A model generated the notes under the pieces. The model made no database searches and had not been told where the DNA came from. It saw only the letters and a list, made by a program, of their open reading frames with translations. The translations under genes and the position numbers were made by a program. Of a stretch of DNA of 64,000 bases, positions 8,515 through 16,813 are shown piece after piece. Every line of letters begins with the position of its first letter. Position 1 is the first letter of the stretch. The stretch lies in NCBI GenBank assembly GCA_048594665.1, contig JBMDWT010000063.1, positions 124,001 through 188,000 of the forward strand, read 5' to 3'. This DNA comes from Amaricoccus sp048594665 (GTDB lineage Bacteria; Pseudomonadota; Alphaproteobacteria; Rhodobacterales; Rhodobacteraceae).

Positions 8515-9396
8515 TCAGGCGCGCCGGTTTCCCGACATCGCACGCGTGGCGAGACCGATTGTGAGAAGCGGCAGGATCAGGGCGCAGCCGAGATTGGCCA
8601 GCATCGGCAACTGGCTGAACCCCAGGAGCGACAGCCGCAAGAGATCGAGCAGGTAGCTGACGGGATTTGCATGGACCAGCAGCCTGAGCCAGTCCGGCAG
8701 CTCGACCAGCCACCCCCCTCCGATCGCATAGAGACCATGACGCCGCAGTTCCTCCCGCAGGGATTCCGGCAGATCCAGAAAACCGACACCGCCGATCACG
8801 CCTTTGAGCGGAAAGATCGCGCCGGAGAGGAAATAGAGCGGCTGGATCACACCGTTCGAAATGGCGCCAAAGCCCTCGAACGTGGTCATGCGGCTGGCCA
8901 GTACCACCCCGGCCGCCGTGAAACCGATGCCCATCACGAACATGACCGCGAGCGCGCCGAGAACCTGCGCCACCGACAGGGAGAGCCCGATCAGGGGTGC
9001 GAAGGCGAGCGGGATCGTCCCCTGGACGACCGCGACCGTGGCACCGCCGAGGATCTTGCCCAAGGCCACCGAAAAGATCGGCGCGGGCGAGACCAGAACT
9101 TCGCGCAGCAATCCGACCTGACGGTCCCAGACCAGCGCGATGGCCGATTGCAGCGATCCGAACAGGACGTTGAGGGTGATCACGCCCGGCAGGATATATT
9201 GAGCGTAACTATAGCCTTCGATTTCCTTCAGGGTGGCGCCGAGACCGAATCCGAGGATCACCAACCAGAGCAGCGTGCGCGACACCGCGCCGAAGATCTG
9301 GCTGCGATCGCGCCGATAGCGCGTGACCTCGCGCCACCACATGATGCCGACGACGCCGCCGTCGAAAAACCGCGGCCGGAGGGAAAGCGTGTTCAT
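8515..9396 (-). CDS. ABC-2 type permease, PQQ-alcohol-dehydrogenase-associated (PedC-like)
   Basis: A 293-residue integral membrane protein with about six hydrophobic segments, e.g. LLWLVILGFGLGATL, AVMFVMGIGFTAAGVVL and LPLLTIGLATRAM near the C-terminus. It is of the ABC-2 exporter permease type. Families of this kind are typically encoded with PQQ-dependent alcohol dehydrogenases, as pedC in Pseudomonas. The ATG overlaps the stop of the ATPase gene (ATGA), so the two form one transporter. The transported compound is not known for this family; export of a toxic intermediate or assembly of the periplasmic system are possibilities only. Confidence 0.85.
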   Translation of the reverse strand: MNTLSLRPRFFDGGVVGIMWWREVTRYRRDRSQIFGAVSRTLLWLVILGFGLGATLKEIEGYSYAQYILPGVITLNVLFGSLQSAIALVWDRQVGLLREVLVSPAPIFSVALGKILGGATVAVVQGTIPLAFAPLIGLSLSVAQVLGALAVMFVMGIGFTAAGVVLASRMTTFEGFGAISNGVIQPLYFLSGAIFPLKGVIGGVGFLDLPESLREELRRHGLYAIGGGWLVELPDWLRLLVHANPVSYLLDLLRLSLLGFSQLPMLANLGCALILPLLTIGLATRAMSGNRRA

Positions 9397-10190
9397 CTCG
9401 TGAATTCTCCACCGCGCTTGCGGAAAGCGACGATCCGGTCGCGGGGACTGGCCTCCGTGTCCCGGGGGGCGCGTCCGGTCAGATGGACGAAGGCATCCTC
9501 GAGCGTGCCGCCGCCATGGCGCGCCTTCAATTCCGCCGGCGTGCCCAGCGCCACGAGCCGCCCGCGGTCGATGATGCCCACCCGCGCGCAGCTCTCCGCC
9601 TCGGCAATGGCATGGGTTGTCATCAGGACCGACAGGCCCTCCGCCCGGAGCCGGGTGATCCGGTCCCAGAGATCGCGACGCCCCTGCGCATCGAGGCCGA
9701 GGGTCGGCTCATCCAGCACAAGCAGCCTCGGCCCATGCATCAATGCGCGGGCCAGTTCCAGCCGCCGCCGCATCCCGCCCGAAAACGTCCGGACCGGGCG
9801 ATCCGCCGCCACCTCCAGCTCCGCCCAGGCCAGCGCCTGGTCGACCGCCGCCGTCCGGGACCGACGCTCCATGCGATAAAGCGCGGCATGGATCCGGAGG
9901 TTCTCGCGCGCCGTCAACCGCTCGTCGAGCGCCGGATCCTGAAAGACCACGCCCAGCCGGGCCCGCGCCTCGGCGGGAGCGCGGCGGATGTCCGCGCCCG
10001 CGACGGTGGCTTCGCCCCGGCTCGGGGAAACGAGGGTCGTCAGCATGTTGAGCAGCGTCGACTTTCCCGCGCCATTCGGGCCGAGCAGGCCGAGGAACTC
10101 CCCCTCCCCCATCGAGAAGGAGATCCGTTCCACCGCGACCAGATCGCCATAGGAACGCCCCAGTCCCTCGCAGACAATCGCCGCCGTCAT
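9393..10190 (-). CDS. ABC transporter ATP-binding protein of the PQQ-alcohol system
   Basis: A 265-residue ATPase with Walker A GPNGAGKST, signature FSGGMRRRLELARAL and Walker B LLVLDEPTLGLD, then the switch His in MTTHAIAEAE. It pairs with the ABC-2 permease encoded next, whose start overlaps its stop. The start at 10190 overlaps the stop of the preceding periplasmic protein gene (ATGA). The arrangement propeller-ATPase-permease beside a quinoprotein dehydrogenase matches the PQQ-dependent alcohol dehydrogenase-associated ABC family. Confidence 0.9.
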   Translation of the reverse strand: MTAAIVCEGLGRSYGDLVAVERISFSMGEGEFLGLLGPNGAGKSTLLNMLTTLVSPSRGEATVAGADIRRAPAEARARLGVVFQDPALDERLTARENLRIHAALYRMERRSRTAAVDQALAWAELEVAADRPVRTFSGGMRRRLELARALMHGPRLLVLDEPTLGLDAQGRRDLWDRITRLRAEGLSVLMTTHAIAEAESCARVGIIDRGRLVALGTPAELKARHGGGTLEDAFVHLTGRAPRDTEASPRDRIVAFRKRGGEFTR

Positions 10191-11125
10191 GATGCAAGCG
10201 CCTCCCGCGCCTGGCCCAAAGCCTCGATCAAGGCGCCGCACTCATCTGGCTTTTCAAACCCCGCCGCGACGCGGGCCTCCACCTCCGGCGCCATGACGCC
10301 GAGGGGATCGGAAAGCAATTCGGCATGATAGGTCGCGGCGATGGCGAGGAACTCATCCCCCATGGCAGGATCCGACGCCCGCGTGGCACAGCCATGGGCC
10401 ACGAGATCCCGCACACCATCCACCGACGCGCCCAGATCGCGGCCGGGATAGAGGTCGGCCCGTGTCACCGCCTCGGTTATTCCGACAAGCTGTTGGGCGG
10501 GTCCCTCCGCTTCCTCGGGATCGGAGGACAGCCGCTCCGGGAGATCCGGGCCGGGAAAGAGCTCCCGGAGACGGTTCAGCGCCGCGTCCCCCTCGGCCCC
10601 CAGCTGCGGCGAGGCCCCGGCCTTCAACGCGTCCCAGAGCCCCCGCGCCCGCCCGAGCGCGGCCCGGCCGATCGCATATTCCTCGGCCTCGCCCTCGGCC
10701 GCCTCCTCATAGGCCTCCGCCACGCCGCCCTCCCCGAGCAGGAGCGCCGCGAGAAGTCCTCCCCGGAACGCCGCCGTGTCGGACGCCCGGGGAACGAGGA
10801 CGCCCCGCGCCTCGTCGGCCAGCCGCGCGACCTCGCCCGCCGCCCCGTCGGTTTCGTCCAGGCCATCGATCGCTTGCGACAGCGCCTCGGCCAGGGCGGG
10901 TGCCCGTGCCGCGAGGCTTGCCGAAAAGAGCGGAACCACCTCTTTCATGTCATCCCCCTCGGCCCCCGCCTCGGCGAGGACGGCGACCTGCTGCAGGGCC
11001 ACGGCCTGGGCCAGCGAAACCGGATCCGTGCGAAAGGGCGCGCTGGGACCGGCCTCCTGCGCCATCGCCGCCGGAGCCAGCGGGAGCACCAGAAACAAGG
11101 CCGGAAACAAATACCGTCTATTCAT
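10187..11125 (-). CDS. Unknown exported protein of the PQQ-alcohol locus
   Basis: A 312-residue protein with a clear signal peptide (LFPALFLVLPLAPAAMA, cleavage after about residue 22). The mature part is acidic and Ala/Leu/Glu-rich and predicted helical, with an acidic patch (EAAEGEAEEYA around residue 145) and two cysteines near the end (HGCATRA and DECGAL). I recognise no family. It overlaps the propeller gene upstream and the ATPase gene downstream, so it is made with the exporter and presumably acts with it in the periplasm. It could be an imelysin-like or substrate-handling helical protein, but no motif supports that. Confidence 0.7.
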   Translation of the reverse strand: MNRRYLFPALFLVLPLAPAAMAQEAGPSAPFRTDPVSLAQAVALQQVAVLAEAGAEGDDMKEVVPLFSASLAARAPALAEALSQAIDGLDETDGAAGEVARLADEARGVLVPRASDTAAFRGGLLAALLLGEGGVAEAYEEAAEGEAEEYAIGRAALGRARGLWDALKAGASPQLGAEGDAALNRLRELFPGPDLPERLSSDPEEAEGPAQQLVGITEAVTRADLYPGRDLGASVDGVRDLVAHGCATRASDPAMGDEFLAIAATYHAELLSDPLGVMAPEVEARVAAGFEKPDECGALIEALGQAREALAS

Positions 11126-12125
11126 GGATCACCCCCACCTCGGCGGAATGCGCGCCCCGTCCCGCCGCGATCTGTCCAGCGACGCAGAGGCAATCCGTGT
11201 CGATCACGCTCAAACTGTCCGACAGGCCGTTCGCGGTGAAAACCCTGGTCCCGTCCAGACTGACGGCGAGGCCCCAGGGCCGGCGGCCCATCTGTTCCTT
11301 GATGACCTTGGTGACCTTGTTGGTGGCGGTATCAATCACGTAAACCGCGCTCGTGCCGCCGCCCGCGACGAAGAGCGTCTTGTCATCGGGCGAGAGGTTC
11401 AATTCCACCGGGCGGGAATCGAGCCCGAGGTTGATGGTGCCCGTCACCTTCTGGCTGGCCGTGTCGATCACCGTCACGGTGCCGCCGATCTCGGCGGAGA
11501 CATAAGCCTTTGCGCTGTCACGGGAAAAGGTCACGTCACGCGGACGATTGCCGACCAGAAGGTGCTTCAGCACCTTCAATTCATGGGGATCGATGATCGT
11601 GACCGTATGACTCGTCTCGGCTGTGACATAGACATATTTGCCGTCCGGACTGACCCCCACGCCCTCCGATTCCACCCCGGTCGGGAAACGCCCCAGCTCC
11701 GCGCCGGTGGCGGTATCGATGCCGACCGCCTGACCGGTCGCCTCCAGCGCCGCCCAGATCTGCCGACCGTCGGGACTGATCGCCACACGTTCGGGATTGC
11801 CCCCTGCCCCATAGCGATGAACGATCTCGTTGCTCGCCACATCGATGGCCACGATCGCATCCTCCGGGCTTTCCTTGCGGGGCAGGAAATCGCTGACCGC
11901 GACATAGATCGTACCGCCATCCGGACTGACCGCGAGACCGCGGGGACGCACATCGCCGGGCCGGCCGGAAATCGGAATGGTTTCCGTCACCACCCCGGCG
12001 ACGGGATCGATCACGCTGACATTCGCGTCATATTCGTTCGAAACGAACACCCGATAGGGCTCCGCCGCGACGGCGCATGGCGCAAGCGCCAGCAGCGTGA
12101 GAACGAGGGGTCTGGTCGTGAACAA
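11118..12125 (-). CDS. PQQ-catabolism-associated YVTN beta-propeller protein
   Basis: A 335-residue exported protein built of about seven repeats of the type VSPDGKYVYVTAETSHTVTIIDP, a YVTN/NHL-type beta-propeller. A signal peptide (LVLTLLALAPCAVAA) precedes EPYRVFVSNEYDANVSVID. Such propellers accompany PQQ alcohol dehydrogenases and are thought to work in the periplasm; the exact function is not established. No ATG suits the N-terminus: the start chosen is TTG at 12125, with GGGAGG six bases upstream and 11 bases after the preceding stop. The 3' end overlaps the next gene by eight bases. Confidence 0.85.
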   Translation of the reverse strand: MFTTRPLVLTLLALAPCAVAAEPYRVFVSNEYDANVSVIDPVAGVVTETIPISGRPGDVRPRGLAVSPDGGTIYVAVSDFLPRKESPEDAIVAIDVASNEIVHRYGAGGNPERVAISPDGRQIWAALEATGQAVGIDTATGAELGRFPTGVESEGVGVSPDGKYVYVTAETSHTVTIIDPHELKVLKHLLVGNRPRDVTFSRDSAKAYVSAEIGGTVTVIDTASQKVTGTINLGLDSRPVELNLSPDDKTLFVAGGGTSAVYVIDTATNKVTKVIKEQMGRRPWGLAVSLDGTRVFTANGLSDSLSVIDTDCLCVAGQIAAGRGAHSAEVGVIHE

Positions 12126-12136
12126 GCGCGCCTCCC

Positions 12137-13468
12137 TTATCGGCAAGTCTTCTGGTTTGAAATGTCTCCCAGCTGGTCGAGCCGTTCCACGGGATCCGTG
12201 CCCGGCATGTAGATCGCCGGAAGCTCTCCCACGAGCGCGGCGCGGGCCAGCATCGCATCGAGCGAGAGCGACTCCGACGGCATCTCCGCCACCTTCACCA
12301 GGAACAGCGACTGCCGCATCTGATGGTCCCAGGGGCGGAAGGACACGCCGATCCCCTTGCTCACATCGAACACGACGCCCTCGCCGAGCAGATGGGCGGC
12401 GAGATCCCGCCCCTGGCGCGATCCGGTGGCCATCGCACTCTCCGTGGCGATCTTCACCGCCTGATAGGCGGTCCAGGCGGCCGGATCCATCGGCCGTCCC
12501 CAGCGCCCGGCGAACCGGGCATTGAGCTCGCGCGCGCCATAGGCATCGAGCGTCGCCTCCCACAGGGCCGCGCGATAGCCCGCGCCCTGACGCGGGGCCG
12601 CCCGGGCGGCGGCGAAATAGAAGTCGCGCGTCTGCGCCGCGGGCTCCGGAAAACCGGTGATCGGAACCTCCAGACCCCGCGCGGCGGCGCTGGCCAGAAA
12701 ATCGAGCTGCGACCGCCAGTCGAGCAGGAGCAGGACCACGTCCGGCCTGGCCGCGGCGATGGCCGTGAGCGCGGGGGCAATGGCGCCGATATCGCCGGGC
12801 GCCACGACGTCCTCGCCCACGATCTCGGCGCCCCAATGCCGATCGGCCAGGGCCGCGCGGGCACGGTCGGACCGCGCCTTGCCCTGGGCCGTGCCGTCCT
12901 GAACGATATGCCAGCGGCGAAAACCCGCGCGCACGAACCAGCCGAGCAGCGCGTCGATATACATGGCGTCGCTCGCCTCGACATGAAACGTCTGGGCCGC
13001 GCAGTCCGAGCGCAGCGCATCGCTGGTCGCGCCGATATTGAGAAAGAGCGCGCCGCTCTCCCGCGCCACCGACGACAGCACCCGCGCCTGATCCTCGGAA
13101 TAGCCGCCGGCCAGCACCGTCACGCCATCGCGCGCGATCAGGCGGCGCGCGGCGCGCTCGACCGCCTCGGGCGTCGGGGCATTCGCCACCACCACCTCCG
13201 GCGACCAGCCGAACATCGCCCCGTTCAGCGCGCCATCCTCCGCCCCCAGCACCAGACCCATGCGCGCGGCCTCTCCGACCGCGCGCAGGTTCAGGCTGTT
13301 CTCGGGCAAGGCGGAACCCGCGATCGGCAGGACCGCGCCGATCCGCAGCGGCGGCTCCCCCGCGCGGGCAAAGGAGACCACCCCCCCCGCGAGCCCGGCC
13401 GCCAGCAGCGCGCGGCGCGACAGGGCTGGCCCAGGCGCCCGGCGTGACGGGACGGGTCGGAGCGTCAT
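12137..13468 (-). CDS. ABC-type substrate-binding protein of the PQQ-alcohol system
   Basis: A 443-residue periplasmic binding protein of the branched-chain amino-acid receptor fold (LRIGAVLPIAGSAL, then VTVLAGGYSEDQARV and NIGATSDALR). The N-terminus has a twin-arginine-like signal (SRRALLAAGLAGG). Proteins of this type are encoded with PQQ alcohol dehydrogenases and are probable sensors or ligand-delivery partners rather than parts of an importer, since the only transporter here is an ABC-2 exporter. Start and stop are coupled to neighbours: ATG overlaps the MxaJ-like stop, and the propeller gene starts 11 bases after its stop. Confidence 0.85.
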   Translation of the reverse strand: MTLRPVPSRRAPGPALSRRALLAAGLAGGVVSFARAGEPPLRIGAVLPIAGSALPENSLNLRAVGEAARMGLVLGAEDGALNGAMFGWSPEVVVANAPTPEAVERAARRLIARDGVTVLAGGYSEDQARVLSSVARESGALFLNIGATSDALRSDCAAQTFHVEASDAMYIDALLGWFVRAGFRRWHIVQDGTAQGKARSDRARAALADRHWGAEIVGEDVVAPGDIGAIAPALTAIAAARPDVVLLLLDWRSQLDFLASAAARGLEVPITGFPEPAAQTRDFYFAAARAAPRQGAGYRAALWEATLDAYGARELNARFAGRWGRPMDPAAWTAYQAVKIATESAMATGSRQGRDLAAHLLGEGVVFDVSKGIGVSFRPWDHQMRQSLFLVKVAEMPSESLSLDAMLARAALVGELPAIYMPGTDPVERLDQLGDISNQKTCR

Positions 13469-14283
13469 CCGTTTCCTCCCACGCTCTCCACCGGCGGCGG
13501 CAGATCGATCAGGGGAACCCCGGCCTCGGTCAGAACCGCCTGGATCCGGCTCCAGCTCCGCGCCAGCGCACCATCGACATCGTCGCGCAATCCCTCGTCG
13601 TCGGGCCGGAAGCCCATGGCGAGCGAGGCGACCATCGGGATGAAGGGCGCGTCGATCTCGGGGCTGACCGGGGTCACCACCAGACCGGGCACCGCCTTGG
13701 CATAGGCGCCCGCGATTGGTCCCCAGACGATGGCGAGATCGATCTTGCCTTCACCCAGGGCGGTCAGGATCGGGGGCCAGACCGCGCCGGGATCCCGGCG
13801 GTCGATAAAATGAACCTGATTGTCCACGATGCCGCGCTGCTGCAGCGACAGGCTCGGCGGCACCAGCTTGGCTATCCCGCCCGGCACCCCGATCGTCAGA
13901 TCTTTCAGCACCGGATCGTCGAGCGAGGTGACCTTGAACGGCGCCGTGTCCGGATAGAGAAAGACATAGCCGGTCCGGTAATAGGCATAGCTGGTCAGAT
14001 ATCCGGGCTGGCCGTCCATCACCCCCATGACCATGTCGCATTCCGCGCCCTGCAGATAGCGCAGCCTTCCGCGACCGCGGGTATCGGGCAGCCAGACATA
14101 GGTCAGGTCCGCGCGCAGCTCCTCGGCGAGGATCGCCGCGATCCTGTTGTCAAACCCTTCCCCCGCCCGGTTCGAGAACGGCAGGTTGTCAGGATCGGCG
14201 CAGACGCGGAATTCCCAGTCGCCCGCGCTCGCGAGGCTCGGCGCAAGCAGGACCGCGAGGAGACAGTTTCGAAGATAGGACAT
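13465..14283 (-). CDS. Quinoprotein dehydrogenase-associated periplasmic protein (MxaJ/XoxJ-like)
   Basis: A 272-residue secreted protein (signal LLAVLLAPSLASA) with a type-2 solute-binding fold: FRVCADPDNLPFSNRAGEGF at the mature N-terminus, then TRGRGRLRYLQGAECDMVMG and IGVPGGIAKLV. This is the MxaJ/XoxJ family, encoded beside PQQ methanol/ethanol dehydrogenases and proposed to help load or activate the dehydrogenase. It lies immediately after the dehydrogenase gene, separated by a strong hairpin. The conserved Cys of the motif CADPDN is present. Confidence 0.87.
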   Translation of the reverse strand: MSYLRNCLLAVLLAPSLASAGDWEFRVCADPDNLPFSNRAGEGFDNRIAAILAEELRADLTYVWLPDTRGRGRLRYLQGAECDMVMGVMDGQPGYLTSYAYYRTGYVFLYPDTAPFKVTSLDDPVLKDLTIGVPGGIAKLVPPSLSLQQRGIVDNQVHFIDRRDPGAVWPPILTALGEGKIDLAIVWGPIAGAYAKAVPGLVVTPVSPEIDAPFIPMVASLAMGFRPDDEGLRDDVDGALARSWSRIQAVLTEAGVPLIDLPPPVESVGGNG

Positions 14284-14303
14284 GACGTCGCTCCCAGGGG
14301 AAT

Positions 14304-14330
14304 GGGCGCGCGAGCATCCCCCGCGCGCCC
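14304..14330 (-). terminator. Intercistronic hairpin after the PQQ dehydrogenase gene
   Basis: Perfect nine-base arms GGGCGCGCG (14304-14312) and CGCGCGCCC (14322-14330) enclose a nine-base loop just after the dehydrogenase stop and before the MxaJ-like start. No T-run follows on the minus strand. A partial terminator or 3' mRNA stabiliser that raises dehydrogenase and cytochrome output over downstream genes is more likely than a full stop. Confidence 0.6.
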
Positions 14331-14337
14331 GGCGGGT

Positions 14338-16086
14338 TCAGGGGAGAGCGAAGACGTAGACGCTTCCGCCCAGCGGAACCTCGGTCTTGGTGCCCCAGGC
14401 CGCGTCGATGAAGCCCTGGAACCGGCCCGCGTCGACGCCCCATCCGGTGGTGACGGCGACATATTGCTTGCCATCCTCCTCGAAGCTGATCGGCGGCGCC
14501 ACGATCGCGCCATCCAGCCGCTGGCTCCAGAGCACTTCGCCGGTCTTGGCATCGAAGGCACGGAATTCCGCGTCGGTGGTGCCGCCCGAGAACACCAGCC
14601 CGCCGGCGGTCGAGAGCATCGGCCCCCAGTTCGGCGACTTGAAATTCACCTGCCAGACCTTTTCCATCGTCTTGACGTTCCAGGCCTGGACCGCGCCGAT
14701 ATGCTCCTTCGCGGCCTCGGTGGGCGTCATTTCGAGACCCGAGCCGAGATAGAGCACGCCGGGCTCGTATTCGACCTCCGCCGCCTCCATCGCGCCGCAA
14801 TGGTTCTCGTTCACCGGAACGAAGACATAGCCGAGATCGGGGTCATAGGCCTCGCCCGGCCAGTCGCGCCCGCCCCAGGCCGAGGGACAGAATTCGACCC
14901 GCTCGCCCAGCTTGGGAACATGCGCCTCGTCATAGACCGGCCGGCCGGTCTTGGGATCGAGCGACTTGAAGACATTCTGGAAGACATAGGGCTTGCCTTC
15001 CACGAAGGTGAGTTCACCCCCGGTCCGGTCGAGCTTGTAGAGATAGCCGTTGCGGCCGAACTTGAGCGCGATCTCCTCGGTCTTGTCGCCGCCGGGCAGA
15101 TCGATCAGCGTCGGAGGCGTGGTTTCGTCCCAGTCCCAGGTGTCGTTGTGATGCAGCTGGAAATGGGTCTTGATCGCGCCCGTCTCCGGATCGACGCCCA
15201 GCACCGAGGCGGTATAGAGATTGTCGCCGGGCCGGAGCGCCCCGACCCAGGGCGCGGCATTGCCGATGCCCCAATAGACGACCTTGTTCTTGACGTCATA
15301 ATTGCCGGTGATCCAGATCGGCCCGCCACCCCGTTGCCAGGTATCGCCCTTCCAGGTGTCGCCGCCCGGCTGATCGGGGGAAGGAACCGTATAGGTCTTC
15401 CAGAGCGATTCTCCGCTGTCGGCGTCGAAGGCCTGGATGAAGCCCCGGATGCCGAACTCGCCCCCCGACACGCCGGCCATGACCTTGCCATCGACGATCA
15501 GGGGCGCGAGCGTGGAATAATAGCCTTGGGTATAGTCGGCCATGGTCTGGTCCCAGACCTTTTCGCCGGTCTTGGCATCGAGCGCCACGAGATGGGCGTC
15601 GAGCGTCGCAAAGAAGATCCGGTCGCCCCAGAGCGCCACGCCGCGATTGGTCGGATGCACCGGCACCAGATCCTCGGGCAGCTTGTAGGCATAGCGCCAG
15701 ATCTCCTTGCCGGACTTCGCGTCCAGGGCAATGATCTGGTTGTCGCCGGCCGAGACGATCATGGTGCCGTTGTTGACGAGCGGGGGCGCCTGGTTCGCGG
15801 TATCCGCCGGCAGGGCCGCGAATTCGGTCACCTTCTGCCGGGGACCGGTGGTGGAATTCCAGACGACCTTGAGATCCTTGACATTGGCCGCCGTGATCTC
15901 TTTCAGGGGGCTGTGCATCTGGCCGTCATAGGTCCGCCGGATGCTGAGCCAGTTTCCGGGCTCGGGATTTTCGAGCCGTGCGCCCGTGACGGTATCGTAA
16001 CTCTCGAGGTCCGCCGCGAAGGCGCCGGTCCCAAGCAGGAGCGCCGTTACCGAGGCCGCCGCGAAAAGCGAGCGTCGTATCATCAT
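14338..16086 (-). CDS. PQQ-dependent alcohol dehydrogenase, putative lanthanide type
   Basis: A 582-residue periplasmic quinoprotein of the methanol/ethanol dehydrogenase family: signal peptide (SVTALLLGTGAFAA), then an eight-bladed propeller with repeated W-motifs such as AFDADSGESLWK. Metal/PQQ ligands align as Glu210 in SGGEFGIRG, Asn276 in GIGNAAPW and catalytic Asp318 in NDTWDWDET. Asp320, two residues on, is the extra acid found in lanthanide enzymes (XoxF, PedH, ExaF). The usual vicinal Cys-Cys pair before the xxNRG motif is absent (VPVHPTNRGV); only two isolated Cys exist. Electrons should go to the cytochrome c encoded upstream. Substrate is a primary alcohol, identity unknown. No pqq genes are in the window. 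Confidence 0.92.
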   Translation of the reverse strand: MMIRRSLFAAASVTALLLGTGAFAADLESYDTVTGARLENPEPGNWLSIRRTYDGQMHSPLKEITAANVKDLKVVWNSTTGPRQKVTEFAALPADTANQAPPLVNNGTMIVSAGDNQIIALDAKSGKEIWRYAYKLPEDLVPVHPTNRGVALWGDRIFFATLDAHLVALDAKTGEKVWDQTMADYTQGYYSTLAPLIVDGKVMAGVSGGEFGIRGFIQAFDADSGESLWKTYTVPSPDQPGGDTWKGDTWQRGGGPIWITGNYDVKNKVVYWGIGNAAPWVGALRPGDNLYTASVLGVDPETGAIKTHFQLHHNDTWDWDETTPPTLIDLPGGDKTEEIALKFGRNGYLYKLDRTGGELTFVEGKPYVFQNVFKSLDPKTGRPVYDEAHVPKLGERVEFCPSAWGGRDWPGEAYDPDLGYVFVPVNENHCGAMEAAEVEYEPGVLYLGSGLEMTPTEAAKEHIGAVQAWNVKTMEKVWQVNFKSPNWGPMLSTAGGLVFSGGTTDAEFRAFDAKTGEVLWSQRLDGAIVAPPISFEEDGKQYVAVTTGWGVDAGRFQGFIDAAWGTKTEVPLGGSVYVFALP

Positions 16087-16154
16087 TTCCTCCGTTTCGG
16101 TTTCTGGATGGCGAGTCCTGACACCGGCTCGCCTTGGTGGAACATCAGCCCCTG

Positions 16155-16571
16155 TCAGCGCTGATCGTGGACATTTTCGGCGGTCACGATTCCGTAATCG
16201 TTGCCCCAGCTGTTCAGGATATAGGTGGCGATGCCGGCGATCTGGTCATCCGAGAGCGCGGGGCCGAATTCCGGCATATATCCAGGGCCGGTGATGATGG
16301 CCCAGACCAGGTAGCCATAATCCCCCTGCACCTTTGCATTTCCTGCGAGCGGGACGCCCGCGGTTCCCTTGCTGCCATGGCAGGTCCGGCAATTCTTGAG
16401 ATAAAGCGTCTTTCCCGCCGCGATCGCGTCGCTCAGGGCGGGATCGGTCGCGGCCGCGGTTTCGGTCACGGTCACCGGCTTGGCGCTGTCCTGTGCCATC
16501 AGAGGGCCTGCGCAAAAGGCGGCGAGCAGGAAACAGGCGACCTGGCCCAGGCAAGGTAGTTTGCGTTGCAT
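16155..16571 (-). CDS. Periplasmic cytochrome c, electron acceptor of the PQQ dehydrogenase
   Basis: A 138-residue class I cytochrome c with signal peptide (VACFLLAAFCAGPLMA) and one haem site CRTCH (residues 61-65); a distal Met is available in PGYMPEFGPALSDDQIA. It fits the c550/ExaB or XoxG role of taking electrons from the quinoprotein. The ATG at 16571 has AGGGG six bases upstream; a longer in-frame start at 16598 lacks this. It is the first gene of the minus-strand PQQ block, 68 bases before the dehydrogenase, and faces the AldA gene across a 242-base promoter region. Confidence 0.93.
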   Translation of the reverse strand: MQRKLPCLGQVACFLLAAFCAGPLMAQDSAKPVTVTETAAATDPALSDAIAAGKTLYLKNCRTCHGSKGTAGVPLAGNAKVQGDYGYLVWAIITGPGYMPEFGPALSDDQIAGIATYILNSWGNDYGIVTAENVHDQR

Positions 16572-16611
16572 TATTCCCCTTCCAACCCTCTCAGCCACTC
16601 TCCGGTAGCTT

Positions 16612-16688
16612 AGAATTCAGAATTCAGTATCCTGAAAGAGCTCACGATACAAGTGATTCCTCATCTCCAAATTCTGAATTCTGAATTC
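16612..16688. promoter_or_regulatory. Paired GAATTC-repeat operators between cytochrome c and aldA
   Basis: Two clusters of seven-base-periodic repeats face each other: GAATTCAGAATTCAG (16613-16627) and its exact reverse complement (16674-16688), which is extended by a further AATTCT on its left (16670-16675). They lie in the divergent promoter region of the PQQ block (start 16571) and aldA (start 16814). The same core is found at 8461-8472 before the ligase operon. An autorepressing or co-inducing regulator such as the GntR/FCD protein at 18358 is the likely binder; this is inference. Confidence 0.65.
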
Positions 16689-16813
16689 CAAATGAACACA
16701 AATCCTGTTAGAAGGGAACCCGCGACAGATTCGCGGACGGATCGGTTTCACATCCGACGGTCAGAAAAGACCGCGCCCTGCGACCGAGAGTCATAAAATG
16801 TGGGAGGAAATTC

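Noticed and set aside
13444..16164. A 906-codon plus-strand frame over the PQQ dehydrogenase and MxaJ-like genes
   Set aside because: Both genes beneath it have clear family motifs, signal peptides and coupled starts; the antisense frame has none.
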